A DNA stretch of 64,000 bases, taken from NCBI RefSeq assembly GCF_023522835.1, contig NZ_JALCZU010000007.1, positions 1 to 64,000 on the forward strand, in the 5' to 3' direction. The stretch is from Oceanobacillus saliphilus. Its GTDB lineage: Bacteria; Bacillota; Bacilli; Bacillales; Amphibacillaceae. The translations under genes were made by a program, and so were the position numbers. The notes under the pieces were generated by a model. That model had not been told where the DNA came from. It was given only the letters and a program-made list of their open reading frames with translations, and made no database searches. Below, one piece after another: positions 17,263 through 25,345 of this stretch (positions are counted from its first letter, which is position 1; each line of letters starts with the position of its first letter).

Positions 17263-18855
17263 TTACTCTTCCCAACGCCACTGTTCAATAAAGTCTGTAA
17301 TTGGCCATCCATGTCCATGTGGCTGAATTTTTTGCTCGCCAATGACGAGGTTTTCATCAATAAAATATAAATGGTTAAGATTAACAAGCCATGCCCACGG
17401 TGCATCGCCTTGAGCTGAAAATCCTGTCTCCCCGTCCCACTGTGCTTTTTTCCAATAGCTATTTGCTTCCTCTTCTGAAGTAGCACGGAGAGCTTGATTT
17501 AAATAGTCGTCGACAACAGGATTTGAATAATAGTTTGCATTGTAATAGCCAATTCCTCTCGTTTTACTACTGTAAAGATTGTAGATTTCGAGTGGGTCAT
17601 GACTTCCCCAACCCATCATTACAGGGTGAGAATACATTAAATATTCTATTTCGTTCCAGCTTTTCCCTTCCGTAGTAACTTTAATTCCAAGTGGCTTGAT
17701 CATCTCGGCGAATGCAATGGATAACGATTGGCGAATTTGGTCACCTGCAGGATAGAGTAGTGTAAATTCTGCTGTTAATCCATCTTTTTCACGGATACCA
17801 TCTTCCTTTTCCAGCCAACCTGCCTCTTTTAAAATTTGATTAGCAAGTTGTAAATTAGCATCCTCTATTACCGTATCAGGGTTCCACCAAGGTAAATGGT
17901 CCGCTGTAGAATAAGCCGGTGTCCCAAAACCTTCCAGCACACCGTCAACGAATGCTTGGCGATCTAAACCTACATTGATTGCCTGCCGGATTGCACTATC
18001 TGCTGTTACTTCGTTTCCTATAGGAGCACCTTCTGCTGTCTCATCACCTTCAGATACATAGGGAAACATGATTCCTCTATTATCGACACTTTCCAGTTCA
18101 ACAAGCTGCATTCCAGCAATTTCCTCCCCGGCAAATGCAGGCGGTACGGAAACAACATCAACAGCACCTGTTTTTGCTGCTGCAAATGCTGCATCTTCAG
18201 ATAAGAATAAAAAAGTCAGCTTTTTAAAAAATGGCTTTTCACCATAATAATCCGGATTCGCTTCAACAATAATTTGCTGACCCTTATCCCACTGTACGAG
18301 TTGAAATGGTCCAGAGCCAACGGGATTTTCGTTATAATTATCATTATAGGCATGCACAGGTACAATCCCCGTTGAAGCCAGCAAATAAATAAAGGTTGAT
18401 TCGGGTTCCCGCAATGTAAATTTAACTGTATAGTCATCTATACCTTCTACCCTATCTAAATTACTAAGGTCAATGATTGAACCACTTTCTTTAGCAGTTT
18501 CAAATGTAAAAACAACATCATCAGCAGTGAGCGCTTCTCCATCAGTAAATGTAACGTCGTCCCGAATCACGATCGTCCATTCGAGACCATCCTCGCTCAC
18601 TTCATAACTCGTTGCTAAATCATTTTGTATATTAAAATCTTGATCATAAGTTACTAATGTGCTCTGAAAAAGAGGGGATCCATATCGCCCCCAACCTGTT
18701 GCAGGGTCAAAACCATCATCAGGTTCTCCTCCGATAGCCAGAATCAATTCATCTTCAGATTTTTCATTCTCAATATCTGCTGTATTCGAACAAGCGGACA
18801 TTAAAAATATGAGAACTAATAATATTATCCAAATAGCATTTTTTTTCAATCTCAA
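17263..18855 (-). CDS. Substrate-binding lipoprotein of a nickel/peptide-type ABC importer (SBP_bac_5)
   Basis: A 530-residue extracellular lipoprotein. A signal peptide of about 20 residues ends in the lipobox LMSAC. The mature part has the family-5 solute-binding features: YEVSEDGLEWTIVIRDDVTFTDGEALTADDVVFTF near the N-terminus, then NPVGSGPFQLVQWDKGQ. GWGRYGSPLFQSTL recalls nickel/metallophore-type binding proteins more than OppA, but the ligand is not proven. TTG at 18855 is the likely start because GAAGGAG lies 7 bases upstream. It is the first gene of the operon (binding protein, two permeases, fused ATPases). Confidence 0.85.
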   Translation of the reverse strand: MRLKKNAIWIILLVLIFLMSACSNTADIENEKSEDELILAIGGEPDDGFDPATGWGRYGSPLFQSTLVTYDQDFNIQNDLATSYEVSEDGLEWTIVIRDDVTFTDGEALTADDVVFTFETAKESGSIIDLSNLDRVEGIDDYTVKFTLREPESTFIYLLASTGIVPVHAYNDNYNENPVGSGPFQLVQWDKGQQIIVEANPDYYGEKPFFKKLTFLFLSEDAAFAAAKTGAVDVVSVPPAFAGEEIAGMQLVELESVDNRGIMFPYVSEGDETAEGAPIGNEVTADSAIRQAINVGLDRQAFVDGVLEGFGTPAYSTADHLPWWNPDTVIEDANLQLANQILKEAGWLEKEDGIREKDGLTAEFTLLYPAGDQIRQSLSIAFAEMIKPLGIKVTTEGKSWNEIEYLMYSHPVMMGWGSHDPLEIYNLYSSKTRGIGYYNANYYSNPVVDDYLNQALRATSEEEANSYWKKAQWDGETGFSAQGDAPWAWLVNLNHLYFIDENLVIGEQKIQPHGHGWPITDFIEQWRWEE

Positions 18856-19027
18856 ATTAATACTCCTTCATATAATTTATCTCATTCATTGTAATTTCTT
18901 TTATTTTATACCGCAATTATACTGCATGAAAGAATGATTGGTAAACTTGTTCATCGTTTTATCGAATCTGCATCTACATATTTCTGGTATGATAAAGGTA
19001 TCTATTTGTTAAGGAGTACAGTTTTTC

Positions 19028-19594
19028 ATGAAAGGTTTCAACACACTAATAACATGGATGTTTATTATCCTATTTGTAATTACCCTATTTTTCTTATATA
19101 ACCAACTAGAAGATGACAGGCATGTATATTTAGGGGAGGATGCCCCTCTACCTTCCGAACTCCACCCTATTGTGGAAGATAGAAAAAACATCCTCATTGA
19201 GGAAGCTGCTGCAATAAATATTGATGTTTTCATAACGGAGGGTAACCGCTCCATTGAAAGGCAGAATCAGCTATATGAACAAGGGAGATCCAAGGAGGGG
19301 AACATTGTAACGCACGCAAGAGGTGGTGAATCCTATCATAATTACGGTCTGGCAATTGATTATGCATTGAGAAATGAAGCAGGAGAGATTATCTGGGACA
19401 TTCACTATGATGGTAATCATAATGGACAACCCGATTGGTTTGAAGTTGCTGATATCGCAAAAGATCTGGGGTTTGAATGGGGTGGGGATTGGAGGAACTT
19501 TAAAGACTACCCCCACTTGCAAATGACTTTTGATCTTAGTATTCGTCAACTTCAAAAGGGCTTCAGACCTTCTGAAGCGATACCGGAGTCATGA
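19028..19594 (+). CDS. M15 family peptidase, CwlK-like (L-alanyl-D-glutamate or D-Ala-D-Ala peptidase)
   Basis: A 188-residue protein with one N-terminal membrane segment (LITWMFIILFVITLFFLY) and an extracellular M15 zinc-peptidase domain. The zinc site is readable: SYHNYGLAIDYAL supplies His and Asp, and DYPHLQM near the C-terminus supplies the second His. The family cuts peptidoglycan stem peptides. GFEWGGDWRNFKDYPHLQ is characteristic of M15C enzymes such as CwlK. The ATG at 19028 follows AAGGAG. It stands alone between the ABC operon and the dioxygenase gene. Confidence 0.82.
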   Translation: MKGFNTLITWMFIILFVITLFFLYNQLEDDRHVYLGEDAPLPSELHPIVEDRKNILIEEAAAINIDVFITEGNRSIERQNQLYEQGRSKEGNIVTHARGGESYHNYGLAIDYALRNEAGEIIWDIHYDGNHNGQPDWFEVADIAKDLGFEWGGDWRNFKDYPHLQMTFDLSIRQLQKGFRPSEAIPES

Positions 19595-19610
19595 TTTCGT
19601 TTCCCCAATT

Positions 19611-19639
19611 TGGACAAGATGCCAAAAGAGGTCTATACT
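19611..19639 (+). promoter_or_regulatory. Probable SigA promoter of the dioxygenase gene
   Basis: TGGACA, 17 bases, TATACT; 49 bases upstream of the start codon. Confidence 0.5.
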
Positions 19640-19688
19640 GATTTTATATTTAATTAAAGATATTTTTATATTCTTAGGAGGAAAGTAC

Positions 19689-20666
19689 ATGGAGATAAAA
19701 GGAATTCATCATGTATCTGCCATCACGGCAAATGCTAAAGATAACCTTCATTTTTATACAGAAATTTTAGGTATGCGTCTTGTAAAGAAAACCGTAAACC
19801 AGGATGACACATCTATGTATCACTTATTTTACGCCGATGAAGCTGGAAATCCCGGTACCGATTTAACATTCTTCGAAATCCCCAATGCTGGAACAACGCA
19901 CCCTGGTGTCGGCAGTATTTCATCTACCTCCTTGCGTGTGCCAAATGATGCTGCTTTGGAATATTGGAAACAACGGTTAACGGAATATCATGTTGATCAT
20001 GATGGCATAACAGAGCAAGGGGGAAGGAAGGTAATCCACTTTCGTGACCATGAAAAACAACGTTTAAACCTTATATCCGATGAAACGAACATTGGGGTTC
20101 CAGGTGGGAAGGTTTGGGAACATAGCACTGTCCCAGCTGATAAAGGCATTATTGGACTTGGTCCCTCCAGATTAACTGTACGTAAGCCTGAACCGACAAT
20201 CGAAGTATTGACCAAACTATTAACGTTCCAACAAATTGGCAGCTATCCTTCTGACGTGGAAGGACAACCCGACATACTCGTATTTTCAACTGGGGATGGC
20301 GGAACAGGTGCAGAGGTTCATCTTGAAGTAAGAAAAGATTTACCTCAGGAAAGACCAGGAAGAGGTAGTGTGCACCATGTAGCATTTCGCGTGGAAGATA
20401 AGGAAGAACTTACAAAATGGAAGGATCGTTTGGAATCCATTCAACTGCCAAATTCGGGTATGGTTGAACGCTTTTACTTTAGATCGCTTTACTTCAGGGA
20501 TCCAAATGGAATCTTATTTGAGCTTGCAACAGATGGACCAGGATTTGCGACAGATGAAGATTTTGAACATCTTGGAGAATCATTGGCATTACCTCCATAC
20601 TTTGAAAATCAGCGTAAAAAAATTGAAGCAGCTATTGAACCATTGGACACAAAAAGATCGCACTGA
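19689..20666 (+). CDS. Ring-cleaving dioxygenase, MhqO/MhqA-like (vicinal oxygen chelate fold)
   Basis: A 325-residue protein with two glyoxalase/VOC repeats. Repeat 1 starts KGIHHVSAITANAKDNLHFYTEILGMRLV, with the metal His in GIHHV. Repeat 2 has GRGSVHHVAFRVED and ends with the Glu in DPNGILFELATDGPGF. The MhqA/MhqE/MhqO proteins of B. subtilis cleave hydroquinones or catechols and are induced by quinone stress through MhqR. The ATG at 19689 follows TTAGGAGG; a longer frame opening at 19530 is not used. No clear MhqR operator was found. Confidence 0.85.
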   Translation: MEIKGIHHVSAITANAKDNLHFYTEILGMRLVKKTVNQDDTSMYHLFYADEAGNPGTDLTFFEIPNAGTTHPGVGSISSTSLRVPNDAALEYWKQRLTEYHVDHDGITEQGGRKVIHFRDHEKQRLNLISDETNIGVPGGKVWEHSTVPADKGIIGLGPSRLTVRKPEPTIEVLTKLLTFQQIGSYPSDVEGQPDILVFSTGDGGTGAEVHLEVRKDLPQERPGRGSVHHVAFRVEDKEELTKWKDRLESIQLPNSGMVERFYFRSLYFRDPNGILFELATDGPGFATDEDFEHLGESLALPPYFENQRKKIEAAIEPLDTKRSH

Positions 20667-20685
20667 ACCGTGCGATCTTTTTTTT
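20651..20685 (+). terminator. Terminator overlapping the end of the dioxygenase gene
   Basis: AAAGATCGCAC/GTGCGATCTTT stem whose loop contains the stop codon, followed by a run of T. Confidence 0.9.
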
Positions 20686-20774
20686 ATGCAATTACCCAGC
20701 TTTCACATACTTAAATTTACAAATAAGCCTTGGTAGAATTAGGAGAGTTATAGATACACTGTTTAAGTTCTTCG

Positions 20775-20965
20775 TAGTTGATATAAAATGCGACGTAACT
20801 TCAATGATGTAAAGCACTTATAATGGAAAATAGTTTCACAGGCAACCGCAGCCCGTATACACTTCGCTTTCCACGGGCGGCTGGTGAGCCCTCCTCGCGC
20901 TATCGCACTGCGGGGTCTCACCGATGCCTTTCCTCCCGCTGGAGTCTACGTGTATACGGGCTGCT
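20775..20965 (+). repeat. Dispersed repeat, family C, full hairpin copy
   Basis: A flank (TGCGACGTAACTTCAATG, then TAATGGAAAATAG) leads into a hairpin of about 117 bases. The outer arms are a perfect 15-bp inverted repeat, GCAGCCCGTATACAC at 20848-20862 against 20950-20964. Inner arms include GGTGAG/CTCACC at 20883 and 20917. The core is GC-rich, unlike its surroundings. From memory, similar hairpins are widespread between genes in Bacillaceae. Confidence 0.8.
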
Positions 20966-21094
20966 AGTATGGGAGTTGTTTCAAAAAGAGTAAATCTCAG
21001 AACGATCAAAGATTTTCAGTTAACTTTGATCGCACCCAGCATTTTTATAACAAGCTTCAAAGATTTTTCGTAATCATTAACTGGACTACTCTAT
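20966..21094. other. Spacer between the two inverted family C hairpins
   Basis: No gene. It contains a separate hairpin at about 21008-21042 with GATCAAAG/CTTTGATC arms and a loop of roughly 14 bases. No T-run follows. Confidence 0.5.
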
Positions 21095-21340
21095 GGGGAT
21101 GCGCAGGAGTAGTTGTCAGCAAACTTCTAACCAGCTCTGGGGAATACACGGAGACTTCTGCGGGAGGGAAGGCATAGGTGAGACAGCGCAGCGCTTTAGC
21201 GCAAGTTGGCTCACCAGCCGCCCGCGAAAAGCGCAGTGTATTCCCCAGAGCGTTTGCCGAAGTAACTTATTTCCATAACCAGCGCTACAGATCTAACATG
21301 AATAGCAGTTACTTCGGAGTTCACATAAAATACGAGGCTT
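21095..21340 (-). repeat. Dispersed repeat, family C, second hairpin in inverted orientation
   Basis: The outer arms form a perfect 16-bp inverted repeat (GCTCTGGGGAATACAC at 21134-21149 against 21236-21251). The core is the reverse complement of the core at 20.9 kb: GGTGAGAC, then GGCTCACCAGCCGCCCGCG. The right flank, from TTTGCCGAAGTAACTTATTT to AGTTACTTCGGAGTTCAC, is shared with 9950-10045. Open frames of 60-70 codons across it are by-products of its GC-rich core. Confidence 0.78.
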
Positions 21341-21479
21341 ATAAAGCAACAAAAATTACGAAAACCAGCCTTGCTATTTTCAAAGCTTAGCAAGGCGATT
21401 GATTATTAGTGGCTTTCTAAGTTTAACCCAGTTAAACGGTTGCACCTATTTTTTTTGGTGCGATAGTTGAATCAATTAC

Positions 21480-21647
21480 CTACAATTCCTTTTTCTTTTC
21501 GGAATCTCTTTCATCCTCATCATCTGGTAATGGGTCAACCGAATGCTTGTATCCATAGCCTTTAGACAAAGTGACAAGCGAAAGAACCACAACCATTCCA
21601 ACTACAACTAATGATACGAATCCAACTGTAATATAAGTCCCCATCAT
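21480..21647 (-). CDS. Small YtzI-like membrane protein
   Basis: A 55-residue gene. One membrane segment (ITVGFVSLVVVGMVVVLSLV) follows a very short N-terminus. The polar tail begins SKGYGYKHSVDPLPDDEDE and ends in a lysine-rich stretch. The Y-x-Y-K-H-x-V-D-P-L pattern after a single helix resembles B. subtilis YtzI as remembered; its function is unknown. ATG at 21647 (or the next codon, also ATG) has AGTGAGG 6-7 bases upstream. Monocistronic. GCACC/GGTGC arms downstream at 21441-21463 may form a weak hairpin. Confidence 0.65.
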   Translation of the reverse strand: MMGTYITVGFVSLVVVGMVVVLSLVTLSKGYGYKHSVDPLPDDEDERDSEKKKEL

Positions 21648-22048
21648 GTAAAACCTCACTTCGAAAATCCTTAAAATTAATATCTGTATAAAGACTATAC
21701 GATAACCAGTCGCATTTCAATGGGGAAAATAAGTTTATACATCCACTGACAGTTTTTTTCACCGAATAGTCCGTATTTTGAAGTATCTGGCATTATTTCC
21801 AAGTAAGTTTCTGAATCTGGAAGTTTATATTCTTTCAACCCCGAATACAAAGTTAAATTACAAATTATCAAAAAATATAGCGTTTGAATGATCCGTCACA
21901 TATCTATAACATTAGATTTATGAATGTTGAATTCCCCCTTTTCTTTCATTCTTTTTTTTCCACCAGAATGCGGTGATATATACCTAGTAAAAAGTCACCA
22001 AACAGTAAACATAAATTCTTTTACATGATACAGGGAGGTCATTTAGTC
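21648..22048. other. AT-rich gap upstream of ehuB
   Basis: No gene is supported. A pyrimidine-rich stretch near 21930-21960 precedes the ehuB leader. TATAAC at about 21905 could be a -10 but lacks a well-spaced -35, so the ehu promoter is not assigned. Confidence 0.4.
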
Positions 22049-22927
22049 TTGAAAAAATTATTCGTGACAATGCTTTTTGGTTCCATGTTGGTACTTCTCG
22101 CTGCATGTGGCTCAGATGAGGATACAGCCAGTGCCGGAAGCAAACTGGAACAACTGCAGGAAGCAGGAACAGTAACAATTGGTTTCGCAAATGAAGCACC
22201 CTATGCATATGAATCGAATGGGGAGCTAAAAGGTGCATCTGTGGATATCGCAGCAGCCGTTTTTGCCGAGCTTGGAATTGAAAATATGAATTCCCAGCTT
22301 TCCGATTGGGCTCAATTAATTCCGGGAGTGCAAGCAGGGCAATTTGATGTTATTACAGCTGGTATGGCAATTAATCCAGATCGTTGTGAAAATGCGGCTT
22401 TCAGTGAACCGACAATGCAATATGGTGAAGGGCTAATCGTTGAAGCAGGAAACCCATTAGGACTTGAAAGCTATCAAGATATTGCAAGTAATCCGGACGT
22501 TACCGTAGTTGTAATGGAAGGTGCAACTGAAATTGAGTTTCTAAAATCAGAGGGCGTCAGTGAAGATCAAATCCAAACGGCTCCAGATATTCCAGCAACA
22601 TTTTCTGCTGTACAATCAGGCCGTGCCGATGCAACAACTGGCACAGAAATGACAGTCAAGATGGCTTTAGAGTCAGCTAATACAGATGCACTTGAATTTG
22701 TTGAATCGTTTGAACAACCGGATGTTGAAGGAGTACCAAGTTACGGGGGGGCAGCATTCAGCCTGGAAAATACAGAATTGCGTGATGCCTATAATGAAAA
22801 ACTTGCAAAATTAAAAGAAGATGGAACAGTTGCTGAACTATTGGAAGCAAATGGATTCAGTGGAGAGAGTAACTTCGTGCCTGTAGGTGAAGTAACGACA
22901 GAGCAACTTTGTAATGGTGAAGTTTAA
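22049..22927 (+). CDS. ehuB: Ectoine/hydroxyectoine ABC importer substrate-binding lipoprotein
   Basis: A 292-residue family-3 solute-binding lipoprotein. The signal peptide ends in lipobox LLAAC (about residues 18-22). The mature protein has the ligand-fold pattern VTIGFANEAPYAYESNGELKG, then GVQAGQFDVITAGMAINPDRC and FSEPTMQYGEGLIVEAGN, as in EhuB. It captures the compatible solutes ectoine and hydroxyectoine outside the cell. TTG at 22049 is taken as the start because it gives MKKLFVTMLFGSM; GGGAGG lies 10 bases upstream, slightly far. The gene opens the ehuBCDA operon. Amino-acid binding is the alternative, but the gene set and motifs favour ectoine. Confidence 0.88.
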   Translation: MKKLFVTMLFGSMLVLLAACGSDEDTASAGSKLEQLQEAGTVTIGFANEAPYAYESNGELKGASVDIAAAVFAELGIENMNSQLSDWAQLIPGVQAGQFDVITAGMAINPDRCENAAFSEPTMQYGEGLIVEAGNPLGLESYQDIASNPDVTVVVMEGATEIEFLKSEGVSEDQIQTAPDIPATFSAVQSGRADATTGTEMTVKMALESANTDALEFVESFEQPDVEGVPSYGGAAFSLENTELRDAYNEKLAKLKEDGTVAELLEANGFSGESNFVPVGEVTTEQLCNGEV

Positions 22928-22972
22928 TCATAAGTTCTAGAAGCTAACGTACATGAAGTGAACACTCCATAG

Positions 22973-23013
22973 GGTCCAGTTCCCTCACCCAGGGGACTGG
23001 ACCTAATTTTTTT
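22973..23013 (+). terminator. Hairpin with T-run between ehuB and ehuC
   Basis: GGTCCAGT-CCC pairs with GGG-ACTGGACC around a short loop, then TAATTTTTTT. It probably terminates part of the transcript or protects the ehuB message, giving more binding protein than permease. Confidence 0.8.
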
Positions 23014-23099
23014 CCGATTAGGAAAGTAATTTTCAAAGCTTTACATATATATTTATCAATACATATCAATCAGTTTATAAACTAACAAAGGGAGTGGTT

Positions 23100-23762
23100 A
23101 TGATTAATGCAATAATTGATATTGCCCCGCAACTTGCCAGAGGATTGAGCATCACCATAAGTGTCCTGCTCGCTTCAGCTATATTTGCCTATCTAATGGC
23201 TTTTATAGCTGGCCTATGCCGCCTTTCTCAAAATACTATCATTCGTAAATTCACTGGTCTATATGTCGAAGTTTTTCGCGGAACTTCCCTTATCGTTCAG
23301 TTATTCTGGCTTTATTATGCTGTACCAATGCTATTCGGCATTCAACTTGGATCCAACTGGTGGATCGGTGTCATTGCGATCGGCTTGAATTATGGAGCCT
23401 ACCTTTCAGAGGTCGTACGTGGTTCCATTCTGTCTGTTGCACAAGGTCAGACAGAGGCTGCAACAGCACTGAACATGTCCAGTTTTCAACGAATGCGGCT
23501 AATTATCTTCCCTCAGGCAGTACGGATGATGCTCCCGGAATTCGGTAACTATACGATTCAAATATTAAAAGGTACGTCTTTAGTATCACTTATTGGAATG
23601 ACCGATATTCTCTATTATGGAGATATTATGAGAAGTTCCAATCTATCACAGGCACCACTTGTATACTTATTAGTGCTTGTATTCTACTTTATTCTTGCAC
23701 TTCCATTGATTTGGCTGACAAGAAAAGGTGAAAGTATTTCCAGAAAAGGAGTGGCTAGCTAA
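23100..23762 (+). CDS. ehuC: Ectoine/hydroxyectoine ABC importer permease EhuC
   Basis: A 220-residue polar-amino-acid-type (HisMQ) permease with about five membrane segments. LYVEVFRGTSLIVQLFWLYYAVP is the typical first-loop motif, and the EAA loop is GQTEAATALNMSSFQRMRLIIFPQAVR. The ATG at 23100 follows AAAGGGAG by 5 bases; a GTG at 23094 lies within that site. The stop overlaps the ehuD start (TAATG), indicating coupling. It forms the pore with EhuD. Confidence 0.87.
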   Translation: MINAIIDIAPQLARGLSITISVLLASAIFAYLMAFIAGLCRLSQNTIIRKFTGLYVEVFRGTSLIVQLFWLYYAVPMLFGIQLGSNWWIGVIAIGLNYGAYLSEVVRGSILSVAQGQTEAATALNMSSFQRMRLIIFPQAVRMMLPEFGNYTIQILKGTSLVSLIGMTDILYYGDIMRSSNLSQAPLVYLLVLVFYFILALPLIWLTRKGESISRKGVAS

Positions 23763-24481
23763 TGAATTTTACTTACTGGAGCTGGGATACATTTTTTGAT
23801 GCCCTACCTTTCGTTCTACAAGGATTGGGAATAACGGTAGGTCTTACAATCACTTGTTATTTATTTGCGCTCATTTTTGGGTTTGTATGGACATTTTTAC
23901 GCAGAGTTCCTAACAAATTGTTTAACTGGGTTGTTACATGGACAATGGAATTCATTCGTTCTACCCCCCCTCTTGTTCAGCTATTTTTCATTTACTATGC
24001 ATGGCCGATGATACCCGGAGTCGGATTTACTTTAAACCCATTTGCAAGCGCCGTGTTGGGCCTTGGGATTCATTTTAGTACATATGTAGGTGAAATCTAT
24101 CGATCTGGCATTGAAAGTGTTGACAAAGGGCAGTGGGAAGCTTCCAGAGCATTAAACTTTACGACAGTTGATAAATGGAAGAAAATAATCTTACCACAGG
24201 CTATTCCCCCTACCATCCCTATGCTTGGAAACTACTTTATCATTATGTTTAAGGAAGTTCCGCTTGCATCGATAATAGGAGTCGCTGGTATAATGCTTAT
24301 GGCAAACACTTATGGGGCACAGAACTGGGCTTACTTAGAACCTTTGACAATAGTAGGGATTATCTTCCTTGCACTAAGCTATCCTTCTGCAGTCCTGATA
24401 AAAAAATTGGAAGTAAAAATGAATACACGCTTTGATAAAAATGCAGTAGTCAAAAGCAATCAAAAAGGAGCAGTGATGTAA
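23762..24481 (+). CDS. ehuD: Ectoine/hydroxyectoine ABC importer permease EhuD
   Basis: A 239-residue HisMQ-type permease. The motif TMEFIRSTPPLVQLFFIYYAWP and the EAA loop GQWEASRALNFTTVDKWKKIILPQAIPP are clear. Overlaps ehuC by one base at the start and ehuA by one base at the end, so all three are translationally coupled. The pairing of two different HisMQ permeases with an EhuB-like binding protein supports the ectoine assignment. Confidence 0.87.
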   Translation: MNFTYWSWDTFFDALPFVLQGLGITVGLTITCYLFALIFGFVWTFLRRVPNKLFNWVVTWTMEFIRSTPPLVQLFFIYYAWPMIPGVGFTLNPFASAVLGLGIHFSTYVGEIYRSGIESVDKGQWEASRALNFTTVDKWKKIILPQAIPPTIPMLGNYFIIMFKEVPLASIIGVAGIMLMANTYGAQNWAYLEPLTIVGIIFLALSYPSAVLIKKLEVKMNTRFDKNAVVKSNQKGAVM

Positions 24482-25251
24482 TGTCTGAACCAATCGTAAA
24501 ATTCCAGGATGTCCATAAATCCTTTGGAGATATTAACGTGTTAAAAGGAATCAATCTGGATATCAATCCAGCTGAAAAAGTAGCTGTCATTGGACCTAGT
24601 GGCTCAGGAAAAACTACAATTATCCGCATGCTTATGACACTCGAAGAACCAACGTCCGGCGATATTATTGTAAATGGCACGAACCTATGGAAAATGGAAA
24701 AGAAAGGTGACATGGTCAGAGCAAATGAGAAGCACTTAAGGCAAGTCCGGGGAGATATCGGGATGGTGTTCCAGCACTTTAACTTATTTCCGCATATGAC
24801 GATTTTAGAAAACTGTATGACCGCCCCAATACATGTCAAAAAGGAAACGAAAGAAGAAGTTCGTGAACGTTCCATTCAAATGCTCGACAGGGTTGGGCTC
24901 GGAGATAAACTGAACAATTATCCAAGCCAGCTGTCCGGTGGTCAGAAACAGCGTGTAGCGATGGCACGAGCACTCGTTATGCGCCCAAAAATTATGTTAT
25001 TTGATGAAGTAACCTCCGCACTTGATCCGGAATTGGTCGGGGAAGTTCTTGAAGTAATTCGCGATATTGCCAAACATGATGACATGGCAATGGTCCTCGT
25101 TACACATGAAATGGACTTTGCTCTTGATATAGCAGACAAAGTCCTGTTCCTGGACGAAGGTGTTATTGCTGAGCAAGGAACCGCAAGCCAAGTTATCGAA
25201 CACTCTACAAATGAAAGATTGCAGGGATTCCTGCATCGATTCAGAAAGTGA
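24481..25251 (+). CDS. ehuA: Ectoine/hydroxyectoine ABC importer ATPase
   Basis: A 256-residue ABC ATPase of the polar amino acid uptake group. Walker A is GPSGSGKTT (about residue 37), the signature is LSGGQKQRVAMARAL, Walker B is IMLFDEVTSALDPE, and the switch His is in LVTHEMDFA. It powers uptake of ectoines as osmoprotectants or nutrients. A terminator follows after 14 bases and closes the operon. No ectoine synthesis or breakdown genes are in the window. Confidence 0.88.
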   Translation: MSEPIVKFQDVHKSFGDINVLKGINLDINPAEKVAVIGPSGSGKTTIIRMLMTLEEPTSGDIIVNGTNLWKMEKKGDMVRANEKHLRQVRGDIGMVFQHFNLFPHMTILENCMTAPIHVKKETKEEVRERSIQMLDRVGLGDKLNNYPSQLSGGQKQRVAMARALVMRPKIMLFDEVTSALDPELVGEVLEVIRDIAKHDDMAMVLVTHEMDFALDIADKVLFLDEGVIAEQGTASQVIEHSTNERLQGFLHRFRK

Positions 25252-25265
25252 ATTAAATTAATTGC

Positions 25266-25294
25266 TGCACTCCCACTGGATGGGAGTGTTTTTT
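25266..25294 (+). terminator. Terminator of the ehu operon
   Basis: CACTCCCA/TGGGAGTG stem, 5-base loop, six T. Confidence 0.9.
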
Positions 25295-25301
25295 CTATTT
25301 C

Positions 25302-25340
25302 AAAAAGAAAAGCCATGAACATTCAAGATGTTCACAGCTT
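25302..25340 (-). terminator. Terminator of murB
   Basis: AGC-GTGAACAT/ATGTTCA-GCT stem on the minus strand followed by TTTCTTTTT, six bases past the murB stop. It faces the ehu terminator. Confidence 0.85.
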
Positions 25341-25345
25341 AAAAC

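Noticed and set aside
19595-19688. MhqR operator before the dioxygenase gene
   Set aside because: No palindrome like the B. subtilis MhqR site could be found; only a SigA-like promoter was supported.
21093-21390. Open frames of 60-70 codons in the inverted repeat region
   Set aside because: They arise from the GC-rich hairpin core and are interrupted or shifted in the related copies.
20686-21480. CRISPR array or insertion sequence in the repeat-rich gap
   Set aside because: There are no evenly spaced direct repeats and no transposase frame; the structure is two inverted hairpins.
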